Below, in pieces: positions 47,479-59,006 of a stretch of 64,000 bases of DNA. Source of the DNA: Adiantum capillus-veneris (taxonomy: Eukaryota > Streptophyta > Polypodiopsida > Polypodiales > Pteridaceae); assembly GCA_014529385.2 (NCBI GenBank), contig CM043956.1, positions 92,342,221 to 92,406,220 on the forward strand, written 5' to 3'. The notes beneath the pieces were generated by a model. The model did not search any database. It was not told the DNA's origin and saw only the letters and a list, made by a program, of their open reading frames with translations. Position 1 is the first letter of the stretch. Every line of letters starts with the position of its first letter. A program made the translations under genes and the position numbers.

Positions 47479-49646
47479 TGCCTCCTAGAGAAAGTGAAGT
47501 GGTTGTTAATGCCAATGTGTCAGTTGTATCCCAACCAACTTTCATTGATTGGGACATCATTGCTATGCTTTGAAATCTCAAGCTAAGAACTTCAATGTAG
47601 AAGAAAAAGATATAGGCAAGGTTCTTGAGGATTTGAATGAGCGTATGGATGATTACTTTAATTTGTCTATTTGGTTTGTTGAGAACAATGTCGTCATTGT
47701 TAAGTTCAAACTTTAAAAGACAGCTAAGCATTGATCATTGTGATGAGAATAATGTCTATCCAAACACAACAACTTGGGCTTATCTTAAATCTCATTATAA
47801 AAATAATATATCAAAATAAGGTATATCACTCTGACTCTATGAATGATTTTCTTGATTGTACTCAAGGAACCAGAGACTTACAATCATACTACGAATATTT
47901 CTTGACCCTCATCAAGTACGCTCCAATGGAAATGATTCGGGAAGTCAAAGTAGCACATTTTGTATCGGGTTTACATAACTCTATAAAGACTAGACTTCAG
48001 TCTATGAATTACAAATTTTACATATGTGCTTGATGCATGTAAAATGATTGAAACATTGGTGGGAAGCAAAAACCAAGTGTGCTTCTATCCTGAGATCAAG
48101 AGACCTCATCTTGAAGATGAACTAGAATCAATAATTTGCAACATAGAAGAGAGAATTTGTTGCATATGAAGGCTAAACGGGGTCACCTTTGCTACACTTA
48201 TCTTGACCCTAACCATCAATCTAGAAATTTTCCATTTATACAAGATAAGCATATAATTATGAGGCCAAGAACTAGAATCAAAATCACAATTTTAAGAACT
48301 TTAGATTGAGACCACCTGAAACTCTGCAGAACTTCAACCAGAATTAGAGACCACCTCACAACTAAGGAAATTTCAAACTAGGGAATCCACCACCCAACAA
48401 CAATAATGATAATAACTTTAATCGACCACGTCATCCAGGAGGAGGATGAGGAAACCAACAACCCCAAGGAAGTGCTCAAGCCAAAGTGTTGAAGGTACTC
48501 AAAGCGATGGAAATAAAGCAAATCCACATGTTCATGCTGCAATCAAACATCAAGGAGCTAATGAATAACTTTTAGTAATCTACACCCCCAGCAAAGTGTC
48601 AAGGTAAATATTTTCTCTTATTCATTGATTTTGGGAGTACACATTCTTTTATCTCTTATAGATGCATTAGAAATCTTACTCTGCCTAAACATCCCGATAC
48701 TTACCTTTCAGTGGAATTAGCTACAGGTAGGAAAGTTAAATCTTCTACTTTAGTGGGTGACTTGAATTTTGCTTTAGGCGATCAAAATACTTCAGCTCAT
48801 TTTAGGATCTTTTAGGGTCTTACCCATAAATGTCTATGATGGAATTATAGGGATGGATTGGCTTAAGGTGAATGATGCTCACTTGCATTGTAAGCATGCT
48901 TCATTGACTTTTGTAAATGAGCACAAGTCTAGGGTTACTATTATTGAGAAGCAAAAAAAACCTAAACTTCAGCTTTTAAATTTCACTAAGTTATTAAAGG
49001 CCTATAGCAAAAATGATATGATTTACATTGTAAAGCTTAACCCAAAAGAGAAGAAGCCAAAAACATGCTTCATTGAATTTTGTAAATGAGCACAAGTCTA
49101 GGGTTATATTAGTTATTGAGAAGCAGGGACAACCTAAACTGCAGCTTGTGCATTTCACTAATTTACTATAGCAAAAATGATATAATTTATGTTGTACAAC
49201 TTAACCCAAAAGGGAAGAAGTCCAAAACAACTAAACCTAAGTAGCTACAAAATTTGACAATGTGTCTTCTGAAGAATTTTCAAAATTACCACCTAAACTT
49301 TATCTGATCGATGTACCTCAAATGAAAAGGAAATGTATATCCATGGATTTCAACACAAAACTCCCTATATCTCTTGGATATGATTCTATTTTTGTGATGG
49401 TTGATATGCTTACAAAAAAACTCACTTATTTTTTGTCAAGACAATATTTACAACTAAAGACATAACTCAAGTATTCTCAACCATAGGAACCCAATTGGCC
49501 TTTATTACCGCTTATCATCCTCAAACTCATGGCCTGATGTAGAGAGAACCAATCAAATTATTGAAAACATGCTGCAAACTTGTTGTATGCATGAACAACA
49601 TAAGTAGAGTATGTAATCATATTTGGTAGAGTTTGCATATAGATCT
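47479..49646 (+). mobile_element. Ty3/gypsy element C remnant: gag, protease, partial integrase
   Basis: A gag start (MPPRESEVVVNA) lies at 47479. Gag continues through 47830-48030 (DLQSYYEYFLTLIKYAP). A degenerate knuckle is near 48190, the protease at 48600-48900 (FIDFGSTHSFIS, then YDGIIGMDWLKVND), and an integrase piece at 49330-49640 (CISMDFNTKLPISLGYDS, then TAYHPQTHG). RT and RNase H are missing between 49260 and 49330, so a large internal deletion occurred. The integrase stops where an LTR of another element begins at 49647. Confidence 0.8.
48895..49232 (+). repeat. Tandem duplication, 2 x 169 bp, in element C
   Basis: Units 48895-49063 and 49064-49232 both contain GTAAATGAGCACAAGTCTAG and CTTAACCCAAAAG, with about 85 percent identity and small deletions in the second unit. 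The duplication follows the protease. Confidence 0.88.
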
Positions 49647-50568
49647 TGTTGGGGGTTCCATAGTTGCATAGCTCCAATGACCAACAAAATTATCAATCCG
49701 GAGGGATGAGCTACCTAGCTAGGGCATGAAAACACTGACACAATTAGTGAGCTAATCATGGCAACATGAATGGTTGACTCTACGAGGTGAGCTTCTCGGC
49801 CTATGGAGGAGCTAAGCCACAATGAAGGGCAATCTCCACATCCGCTTCTCTTCACATCCAATCAACCCAATCACAAACACTAACGATTGCAAGACGCACA
49901 CATCACTAATCCTATCATGCAACACACTATTTGCAAGCATACACACATAGATCTATGAACACCACACTCCAATCAAACCTACATACACACACAAGCAAAA
50001 GAGGGCAATCACACAAGATTAGAGATGGATTAACCACTAATTAGTTAAGATCTAGCTAATCAAAGCATCATAGGCAATCATAAGAAGCATGAGAGAGGCA
50101 TAGTGAAAGAAAATTAAGCATCGCTTAATGTTAACCAAGTCACATGAGCAAGGGGAAGCTCAAGGACTCCATAGCCACACACCTCAAGAGATTTCGCCAA
50201 AGAGTGCTCTCAACAAATGAGCTTGAGAACCCTAATTTCTTTTACACACTGCTTTATATACCTAGGGCAAAAGTATGCAATGTCCGGATGCCCAAGGCCT
50301 TTAGGGCTCCACCACTTACTAAATCTGCAACATAGGCACACTAATTGACATGTCCTTTACAGCTTGGAACTCCCGTTGAGCCTGTAACACATTAAAAATA
50401 TTACAGTGTCTTGAAATAAATCAAGAATTTACAATACATGATCATTTTGGGAAAATGTGGAAAACATGTAACTCCAATCTTCACTGCTTCTTTCTGTCGA
50501 TCTTCGAGTGCATCTGTACGTCTTCGGTCTTTAGCAGCTCCTGTTAACTGACTTTGACTCAGTTAACA
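49647..50568 (-). repeat. 922-bp LTR of a minus-strand Ty3 element
   Basis: On the minus strand the block begins TGTTAACTGAGTC and ends GGAACCCCCAACA. A TATATAAA box at about 50262-50255 (CTAGGTATATAAAGCAG) supports the orientation. A PPT precedes it, so it is a 3' LTR. It abuts integrase of element C on its outer side. The partner LTR was not found. Confidence 0.75.
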
Positions 50569-50580
50569 TTCCCCCCTTCT
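50569..50580 (-). promoter_or_regulatory. Polypurine tract next to the 922-bp LTR
   Basis: The minus strand reads AGAAGGGGGGAA directly before TGTTAAC. The preceding phrase GAGGACGGGCATTAAAATC resembles the usual end of plant Ty3 pol regions. Confidence 0.75.
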
Positions 50581-51034
50581 GATTTTAATGCCCGTCCTCA
50601 AGAACTGTTAAAAAGTGTTGGTGGAGACTGTGGAAGATTTTTGATTGGTTGTTGATGGGCTGATTGTTTTCATTTGTTACTGAATTTGTTGATGAGGTTC
50701 AATTTGTTGTAGCATCTTCATTGGTCCAAATATGTCTGATGCGAAAGATGATGTTGCATTTTTTTGTTGTAATAGCATAATGATGAGGCTGCTCTTTATT
50801 TATGAAAAGTATGTTAAAGAGAAGTAGAATGATGAGGTTCTGAATTAGGGTTTAATACCTAGATGACCAAAGGGAAAAACCTAGTGGGAAAAAAGTGCCT
50901 TTGGGATACGTGCATTATTGGAGTACTTATTAGCATGGAAAACATTAATAAAGTACTCAGGGGATTATTTACTGATAGATATAGAATTAAACAATGTGAT
51001 ATCCATGTCATTTTACTGGGCCAACGCCAATTTG
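50581..51034. other. Short leftover internal DNA of a retroelement, no coding seen
   Basis: By position this would be internal sequence of the element owning the LTR at 49647-50568. No pol motif is recognised. Confidence 0.35.
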
Positions 51035-51475
51035 CCAAGGTCAGCACCAAGCAATGGGGAGCATTGGGCAATCACCAAGCCTCCAATTTGGTCGGTGCTG
51101 ACTCCACTATCGCATGTAATGATTTTAACCCCAAGGTCAACACTAAGCGATGGGGAGCATTGGGCAGTTCCCAAGCTTCCTATTTGCCCAATATTGACTC
51201 AATTCTCTGACTTGTAATCACATCACCATGGTATCCATCTTCGGTTACACCAAGGTCAACACCAAGCGATAGGGAGTGTTGGCAGTCCCCAAGCGTCCTA
51301 TTTTCCTCAGTATTGAATGCACTAAATTTTGTCTTTCCGTTGTCGGTTATCATGCCCCAAGGTCTTTGCCATCGGCTGTAATGGCTTTAATACCTAGGTC
51401 AACACCAATTGATAGGGAGAGTTGGGTAATCCCCAAGCTTCATATTCGCTCAATAGTGACCCCACTGCATGACTT
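51035..51475. repeat. Degenerate tandem array, about 4 units of roughly 96-143 bp
   Basis: Units begin with CCAAGGTCAACACCAAGCGA or variants at 51035, 51131, 51250 and 51393. Each goes on with a GGGGAGCATTGGGCA-like and CCCCAAGC-like phrase and ends near TATTGACTCCACT. A partial unit lies near 51357. Spacing is irregular because of indels. Confidence 0.85.
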
Positions 51476-51519
51476 TTTGGTTAGTATGATATTGGTTTTC
51501 CTGTTGTAGTTCATTCAAG

Positions 51520-54500
51520 GTGCATAGGTGGAAGCAAAAAGAGTATCTAATGCATATTGTCCAATGGTGGGACCTCCTATATATGCATACACAAAAATGC
51601 ATGCAACATGTTCTTGTGACAAAGGGCGTCTGGAATATTGTGCAGGGCATTGATGTACGTCTTGGTTCTGAGGATGTAGGCAATGTTGAGGATGTTGCAG
51701 GTCTTGTTGCAAGGATTACTGTTGTTAGAGTTGTTTTACCTACAACAGAACAATCTCGTTGGGATGTAAAGGATGCGTAGGATCATACGGTGATTGCATT
51801 ATCTATGAAGCGCACCATTACTCCTCACATTCATTCAGCAAAATCTGCAAAACACGCTTGGGATATTTTGGTCGGTCTTTATGCAAGCCGCAAAATGAGC
51901 CAAAAATTGCATTGCTGCGTGAAGAGCTGGAGTCGAAGATTATGCATGAGGAAGATGATATGGACACTTTCCTTGCTGGTGTCAAGGATATCAATGAGCA
52001 AAGTTCCCTTGTGCAGACTGTTCTTGATGCCTTGTCAGACTCTTACAAGACTTTTTCTAGTACTTGGAGACTTATGACCCAAGGAAATCCTGAAGTTGTC
52101 AAGTTTGATGCATTGGGCACATTGCTCTTGCAAGAGTCACTTTCCAAAAAAAATAGGACTAGACAACGTACAGTTGAACAAGATTTTATTGTTGCTCAAA
52201 GAAAGGGTGGTAACAGCAATGCAGCCACTTCTTATGGTTCTTCTGCGAGTGGAAAATCACCTATTCCTAATGCTTCTGCTGGCAACAATTTGTCTGAAAA
52301 TTCTAGTGATAAGGGCAAAAACAAGATGCGTTGACATGATTGCAAAGCTAATGATCACTTGATCAAGCAGTGTCCTAAGTTGAAGGCCAAAGAGGCTAAG
52401 AAGAAAGAGGGTGGTTCCACTGCAAATGCTGGATCCACTACAAATGTGGCTATTGTTGAGTCTTTTGTGAAAGGAGACTATGATGCTGATGTTGATGCAG
52501 AATGGGCTTTTAGTGCAATGTATCTATAATCCCGATGTCCATGATGCATGCATGTCAATTGCTGTAGATTCACATGTGTGGTATTTTGACAGTCGTGCTA
52601 CAAAGCACAATACCTCACATCGTGATTTGTTCACCTCTCTTGTGTTTGTCCCTCATGGGAATTCAATTACTTGTGTCAACAATGCCTCTTATCATGTTCA
52701 AGGAGTTGGAAAGATTGTGCTTATTGCTGAAAATGGCAAATCTTTTACACTTGTTGATGCATTGTATGTACTTGAGATAAAAAAGAACCTTTTGTCTTTA
52801 TTTGCACTTGCTAGACTTGGTCTTGTAGTCAAACTTGTGGATGACAGATGTACAGTTCCTGATCTCAGTTTCGGTTATGAAATTGTTGCATCTGGCATTT
52901 TGTGTTGTGGGTTGTATAAGCTCACTTTGTATGACAAGTGTGGGCAGAATTTTGTAGATGCAGATGTAGATTCAAGGGTTATCTCGTAGCAAAAATTCCA
53001 TTGATACAAAGTGGGTTTACAACTTGAAACATAAGCCGGATGGTGAGGTTGATCGCTATAAGGCTCGACTTGTTGCAAAAGGCTATGCGCAACAGAAAAG
53101 CATAGACTATGAAGAGACTTTTGCTCCCACTTGTCGTATGACTACTGTGCGTTTTCTATGTGCATTGGAAGCTCATTTTGGTTGGGATGTACATCAAACT
53201 TATATTGTTACTGCTTCTTGAATGGTGACATTTTTTAGGAAGTTTATGTAACGCAACCTTGCGGTTTTGTCAAGAAAGGACAAGAGGACAAAGTGTGCAG
53301 ATGTCAGAAGGCTTTGTATGGGTTGAAGAAATCTCCTCGTGCTTGGTACGAGAAAGCTGACACTCATTTGGTCAAACGAGGCTTTCGTAACAATCGAACA
53401 GAAAGCACATTGTATGTCAAGCATGAGGACGATGTACTTCTAGAACATTGTTGTTCTTTATATTGATGATTTGCTGCCTAATCCCTATGAGGCACATATT
53501 GCTGAATTTAAGACTGATTTGAATGCTACTTTCAAGATGAAAGATTTGGGATTGTTGCATCATTACTTGGGCATACAATTTAAGCAGTGTGATGGTGGTA
53601 TTGCCTTGTGTCAAAAAAGTTATATAGAGACATTTCTATGTAAGTTTGGACGTGAGGATTGCAAACCTATTGCCACTCCCATGGAAACAAGTTTGAAGTT
53701 GAGTCCACATGATGCTGGTGATCCTGTTGATGTCAGCCTTTACCAAACTGTTGTTGGATGCCCCATTTATGTATGTAACATAAGGCCAGATATTCAGTTT
53801 GCAGCCTCACACGTCAACAGATTTATGCATATCCCAGGGTCTAAGCATTGGCAGACAGTCAACAGGATTTTTTGCTACTTGAGTGGCACTTTATATCTTG
53901 GCTTCTTTTATCCCAAGGGGGGATCATTGCCGCCAGATTTACATGCTTTCTCGGACTCGGATTGGGCTGCTTGTTATGACACGTGAGTGTCCACGAGTGG
54001 TTTTTGTTTCATGTTGGGAAGCTCATGTATATCATGGTTGAGCAAGAAGCAACCTACTATGGCCACTTCTAGTTGTGAGGTTGAGTACAAGGTAGTCTCC
54101 GCAGCTAAAGTTGAGTGTGTATGACTCAGATGCCTTATGCCTAATTTGGGTGTTGGATTGGAAACTACCAACATCATCTACACTGACAGTCAGAGCGCAT
54201 TGACAATTACGAGGAACCCAATTTTTCATGGTCACACAAAGCACATTGAGATGCATTACCACTATGTCAGGGAGAGGCTCTCACTGGGAGAGATTAGCTT
54301 GGCTGATGTGCAAACGTAGGACAACCTTGCAGATCTTTTCACAAAGGCATTGTCTTATGATAATTTCGAAGCTTTTCACAAAGTTTTGGGCTTGCTCCCC
54401 TTTGTGGAGTGATCCTATCCTCGGGGCATTCTCCCTTTACTCTACGTGCTAGCCCTCGTTCACTTCATCACTCCCATGGGGGGATTTGTTACCATATACA

Positions 54501-54706
54501 TGTGGTAGTGATGTCTGTGAACACACTAGGACCGCCGGGGCATTTTTTCCCTCACTAGGAGGTTTTTTTCCCTATGTATTGTATATACGCCCCAAGGCTA
54601 TCTATCTTTTCATTGCACACTAAGTAAGATTCTCTTTGTTGTGTGTTTTGAGTTTCCTTCGTCTTCTCCAAGCTGTGTGTGCTTCCGTACAACCCTAATT
54701 CCAACA
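51520..54706 (+). mobile_element. Copia element, copy 2 (family of element A), integrase deleted
   Basis: Reading + from within gag (MQHVLVTKGVWNIVQGIDV), I see gag to 52440, protease near 52570 (VWYFDSRATKHNTSHRDLF), GAG-pre-integrase to about 52980, then directly RT from 53010 (YKARLVAKGYAQQKSIDY), RNase H to about 54330 and the 3' LTR 54487-54706. The integrase seen in element A is absent: the sequence jumps from VDADVDSRV to RT. The gag knuckle is broken by TGA at 52332-52334. Further stops and shifts occur, for example at 51778 and 53219. No 5' LTR was found. Confidence 0.9.
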
Positions 54707-54983
54707 CATAATTGCACCTTTCTTGAGCTTAATATTAGACGAGGTGCATCAAACTCGTTACAAGCAACATAAAGATGTTGTTGCCACCTATCAAACCATA
54801 ATTCAAGATTTCTTCTAGCTTAAATTTAACGATGTAGCTAGTTGTTGTTGCATAATACTTAACCTAGCAAAAAATAAAGAGTTACAACACAAACCCAAAC
54901 AACAGTCACCACACCGTCAAAAAATATATTTCACACAGTACACACCCTATGATGAAATGTTGCTTTTTGAATTAATCGAAAAC
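51608..54983 (+). repeat. Tandem segmental duplication, unit 1 (3376 bp)
   Basis: This block, from mid-gag through the LTR and about 277 bp of flanking DNA, is repeated directly after itself at 54984-58364 with about 99 percent identity by eye. The shared base run AAC at the unit edges suggests microhomology joining. Confidence 0.96.
54487..54706 (+). repeat. 3' LTR of Copia copy 2
   Basis: 220 bp, TGTTACCATATACA...CCAACA, preceded by the PPT ATGGGGGGATT. It ends in a segment (TTTGAGTTTCCTTCGTC) shared with the LTR of element A. Confidence 0.88.
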
Positions 54984-57900
54984 ATGTTCTTATGACAAAG
55001 GGCGTCTGGAATATTGTGCAGGGCATTGATGTACGTCTTGGTTCTGAGGATGTAGGCAATGTTGAGGATGTTGCAGGCCTTGTTGCAAGGATTACTGTTG
55101 TTAGAGTTGTTTTACCTACAACAGAACAATCTCGTTGGGATGTAAAGGATGCGTAGGATCATACGGTGATTGCATTATCTATGAAGCGCACCATTACTCC
55201 TCACATTCATTCAGCAAAATCTGCAAAACACGCTTGGGATATTTTGGTCGGTCTTTATGCAAGCCGCAAAATGAGGCAAAAATTGCATTGCTGCGTGAAG
55301 AGCTGGAGTCGAAGATTATGCATGAGGAAGATGATATGGACACTTTCCTTGCTGGTGTCAAGGATATCAATGAGCAAAGTTCCCTTGTGCAGACTGTTCT
55401 TGATGCCTTGTCAGACTCTTACAAGAATTTTTCTAGTACTTGGAGACTTATGACCCAAGGAAATCCTGAAGTTGTCAAGTTTGATGCATTGGGCACATTG
55501 CTCTCGCAAGAGTCACTTTCCAAAAAAAATAGGACTAGACAGCGTACAGTTGAACAAGATTTTATTGTTGCTCAAAGAAAGGGTGGTAACAGCAATGCAG
55601 CCACTTCTTATGGTTCTTCTGCGAGTGGAAAATCACCTATTCCTAATGCTTCTGCTGGCAACAATTTGTCTGAAAATTCTAGTGATAAGGGCAAAAAGAA
55701 GATGCATTGACATGATTGCAAAGCTAATGATCACTTGATCAAGCAGTGTCCTAAGTTGAAGGGCAAAGAGGCTAAGAAGAAAGAGGGTGGTTCCACTGCA
55801 AATGCTGGATCCACTACAAATGTGGCTATTGTTGAGTCTTTTGTGAAAGGAGACTATGATGCTGATGTTGATGCAGAATGGGCTTTTAGTGCAATGTATC
55901 TATAATCCCGATGTCCATGATGCATGCATGTCAATTGCTGTAGATTCACATGTGTGGTATTTTGACAGTGGTGCTACAAAGCACAATACCTCACATCGTG
56001 ATTTGTTCACCTCTCTTGTGTTTGTCCCTCATGGGAATTCAATTACTTGTGTCAACAATGCCTCTTATCATGTTCAAGGAGTTGGAAAGATTGTGCTTAT
56101 TGCTGAAAATGGCAAATCTTTTACACTTGTTGATGCATTGTATGTACTTGAGATAAAAAAGAACCTTTTGTCTTTATTTGCACTTGCTAGACTTGGTCTT
56201 GTAGTCAAACTTGTGGACGACAGATGTACAGTTCCTGATCTCAGTTTCGGTTATGAAATTGTTGCATCTGGCATTTTGTGTTGTGGGTTGTATAAGCTCA
56301 CTTTGCATGACAAGTGTGGGCAGAATTTTGCAGATGCAGATGTAGATTCAAGGGTTATCTCGTAGCAAAAAGTCCATTGATACAAAGTGGGTTTACAAGT
56401 TGAAACATAAGCCGGATGGTGAGGTTGATCGCTATAAGGCTCGACTTGTTGCAAAAGGCTATGCGCAACAGGAAAGCATAGATTATGAAGAGACTTTTTC
56501 TCCCACTTGTCGTATGACTACTGTGCGTTTTCTATGTGCATTGGAAGCTCATTTTGGTTGGGATGTACATCAAACTTATATTGTTACTGCTTCTTGAATG
56601 GTGACATTTTTTAGGAAGTTTATGTAACGCAACCTTGCGGTTTTGTCAAGAAAGGACAAGAGGACAAAGTGTGCAGATGTCAGAAGGCTTTGTATGGGTT
56701 GAAGAAATCTCCTCGTGCTTGGTACGAGAAAGCTGACACTCATTTGGTCAAACGAGGCTTTCGTAACAATCGAACAGAAAGCACATTGTATGTCAAGCAT
56801 GAGGACGATGTACTTCTAGAACATTGTTGTTCTTTATATTGATGATTTGCTGCCTAATCCCTATGAGGCACATATTTCTGAATTTAAGACTGATTTGAAT
56901 GCTACTTTCAAGATGAAAGATTTGGGATTGTTGCATCATTACTTGGGCATACAATTTAAGCAGTGTGATGGTGGTATTGCCTTGTGTCAGAAAAGTTATA
57001 TCGAGACATTTCTATGTAAGTTTGGACTTGAGGATTGCAAACCTATTGCCACTCCCATGGAAACAAGTTTGAAGTTGAGTCCACATGATGCTGGTGATCC
57101 TGTTGATGTCAGCCTTTACCAAACTGTTGTTGGATGCCCCATTTATGTATGTAACACAAGGCCAGATATTCAGTTTGCAGCCTCACACGTCAACAGATTT
57201 ATGCATATCCCAGGGTCTAAGCATTGGCAGACAGTCAAGAGGATTTTTTGCTACTTGAGTGGCACTTTATATCTTGGCTTCTTTTATCCCAAGGGGGGAT
57301 CATTGCCACCAGATTTACATGCTTTCTCGGACTCGGATTGGGCTGCTTGTTATGACACGCGAGTGTCCACGAGTGGTTTTTGTTTCATGCTGGGAAGCTC
57401 ATGTATATCATGGTTGAGCAAGAAGCAACCTACTATGGCCACTTCTAGTTGTGAGGTTGAGTACAAGGTAGTCTCCGCAGCTAAAGTTGAGTGTGTATGA
57501 CTCAGATGTCTTATGCCTAATTTGGGTGTTGGATTGGAAACTACCAACATCATCTACACTGACAGTCAGAGCGCATTGACAGTTACGAGGAACCCAATTT
57601 TTCATGGTCACACAAAGCACATTGAGATGCATTACCACTATGTCAGGGAGAGGCTCTCAATGGGAGAGATTAGCTTGGCTGATGTGCCAACGTAGGACAA
57701 CCTTGCAGATCTTTTCACAAAGGCATTGTCTTATGATAATTTCGAAGCTTTCCACGAAGTTTTGGGCTTGCTCCCCTTTGTGGAGTGATCCTATCCTCGG
57801 GGCATGGCACTTCCCTTTACTCTACGTGCTAGCCCTCGTTCACTTCATCACTCCCATGGGGGGATTTGTTACCATATACATGTGGTAGTGATGTCTGTGA

Positions 57901-58086
57901 ACACACTAGGACCGCCGGGGCATTTTTTCCCTCACTAGGAGGTTTTTTTCCCTATGTATTGTATATACGCCCCAAGGCTATCTATCTTTTCATTGCACAC
58001 TAAGTAAGATTCTCTTTGTTGTGTGTTTTGAGTTTCCTTCGTCTTCTCCAAGCTGTGTGTGCTTCCGTACAACCCTAATTCCAACA
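54984..58086 (+). mobile_element. Copia element, copy 3 (inside duplication unit 2)
   Basis: Has the same structure and the same defects as copy 2: the gag knuckle TGA (55708-55710), the integrase deletion near 56360 and the frame breaks in pol. The protease reads DSGA here but DSRA in copy 2. RT, RNase H and the LTR (57867-58086) follow. It arose by DNA duplication, not by transposition. Confidence 0.92.
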
Positions 58087-58364
58087 CATAATTGCACCTT
58101 TCTTGAGCTTAATATTAGACGAGGTGCATCAAACACGTTACAAGAAACATAAAGATGTTGTTGCCACCTATCAAACCATAATTCAAGATTTCTTCTAGCT
58201 TAAATTTAACGATGTAGCTAGTTGTTGTTGCATAATACTTAACCTAGCAAAAAATAAAGAGTTACAACACAAACCCAAACAACAGTCACCACACCGTCAA
58301 AAATATATATTTCACACAGTACACACCCTGTGATGAAATGTTGCTTTTTGAATTAATCGAAAAC
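54984..58364 (+). repeat. Tandem segmental duplication, unit 2 (3381 bp)
   Basis: Matches unit 1 base for base apart from scattered substitutions and two small insertions (GGCA-type near 57804 and one base near 58303). It holds Copia copy 3 plus the same 278 bp of flanking DNA, then joins single-copy sequence at AGTATAGGAAC. Confidence 0.96.
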
Positions 58365-58401
58365 AGTATAGGAACTCGTACAATGATGTCTTTCCATACA
58401 A

Positions 58402-59006
58402 CTACTCGGCTTGGATTAAAGTGCAGGAATTCTTGTCCTCTTGCTTGCCTTCCGACAAAAAATCGAACTCCTCTTGAAAGCGTCGAGCATCTTTACTGAA
58501 ACAGGCAGCTGTAGGGATCTCCCAACAAAACATGAGCGTAGATCCATATCGCAGAAGTGTTGGGAACCACGCCAAGATTGAATCGGGTGAGGATATTAAT
58601 ATGTCATGCTCATGAATTTCACTCAAAAGTTCTCCAAACTCAGAAGGTGATATTTCCTCTGGCTTCAGAAGATCTCCATGGTAACGTGTCATAAAAAAAA
58701 ACCGAGGATACCCAAGACAATCGGCCGAGCCATACGACAACAACTCTGGTATCGGTGTGCTTTGAAGCTCTCGCAAGTGAAGATAAACGCACACCTCCTT
58801 AGCGTATGTTTTTGGGATGGGCCCGTCTCCTCTTTCTCTGAGATACATATCTTTGTGTCCAACCCAAACTGTGCTACTTTATTTGAACGATAGTATGGAT
58901 GAAACACTTCAAATTCATTGCACAGAACCTGTACATACTTCCTTGGCAAGCCAAACTCCATATGTGCCGTCTTTATCAACTTTATAGTGGCCTTCTTATC
59001 ATACAT
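58402..59006 (-). pseudogene. Protein-kinase-like gene fragment, frameshifted
   Basis: On the minus strand one frame (59006 to about 58850) gives VLCNEFEVFHPYYRSNK. The next frame (about 58848-58402) gives EVCVYLHLRELQ, then IPELLSYG and YPRFFFMTRYHGDLL. The order resembles a kinase N-lobe: alphaC Glu, beta4-beta5 and hinge. The stretch LLSEIHEHDILI and then SPDSIL sits where the catalytic loop should be, but it lacks the HxD...N pattern. The frames overlap around ICISEKEE / MYLRERGD, which points to a +1 shift rather than an intron. A degraded pseudokinase is the best reading; the exact family is not recognised. Confidence 0.55.

Noticed and set aside
51035-51475. CRISPR-like spaced repeats
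   Set aside because: Units are long, degenerate and irregular with no unique spacers of constant size, and the DNA is from a plant nucleus.
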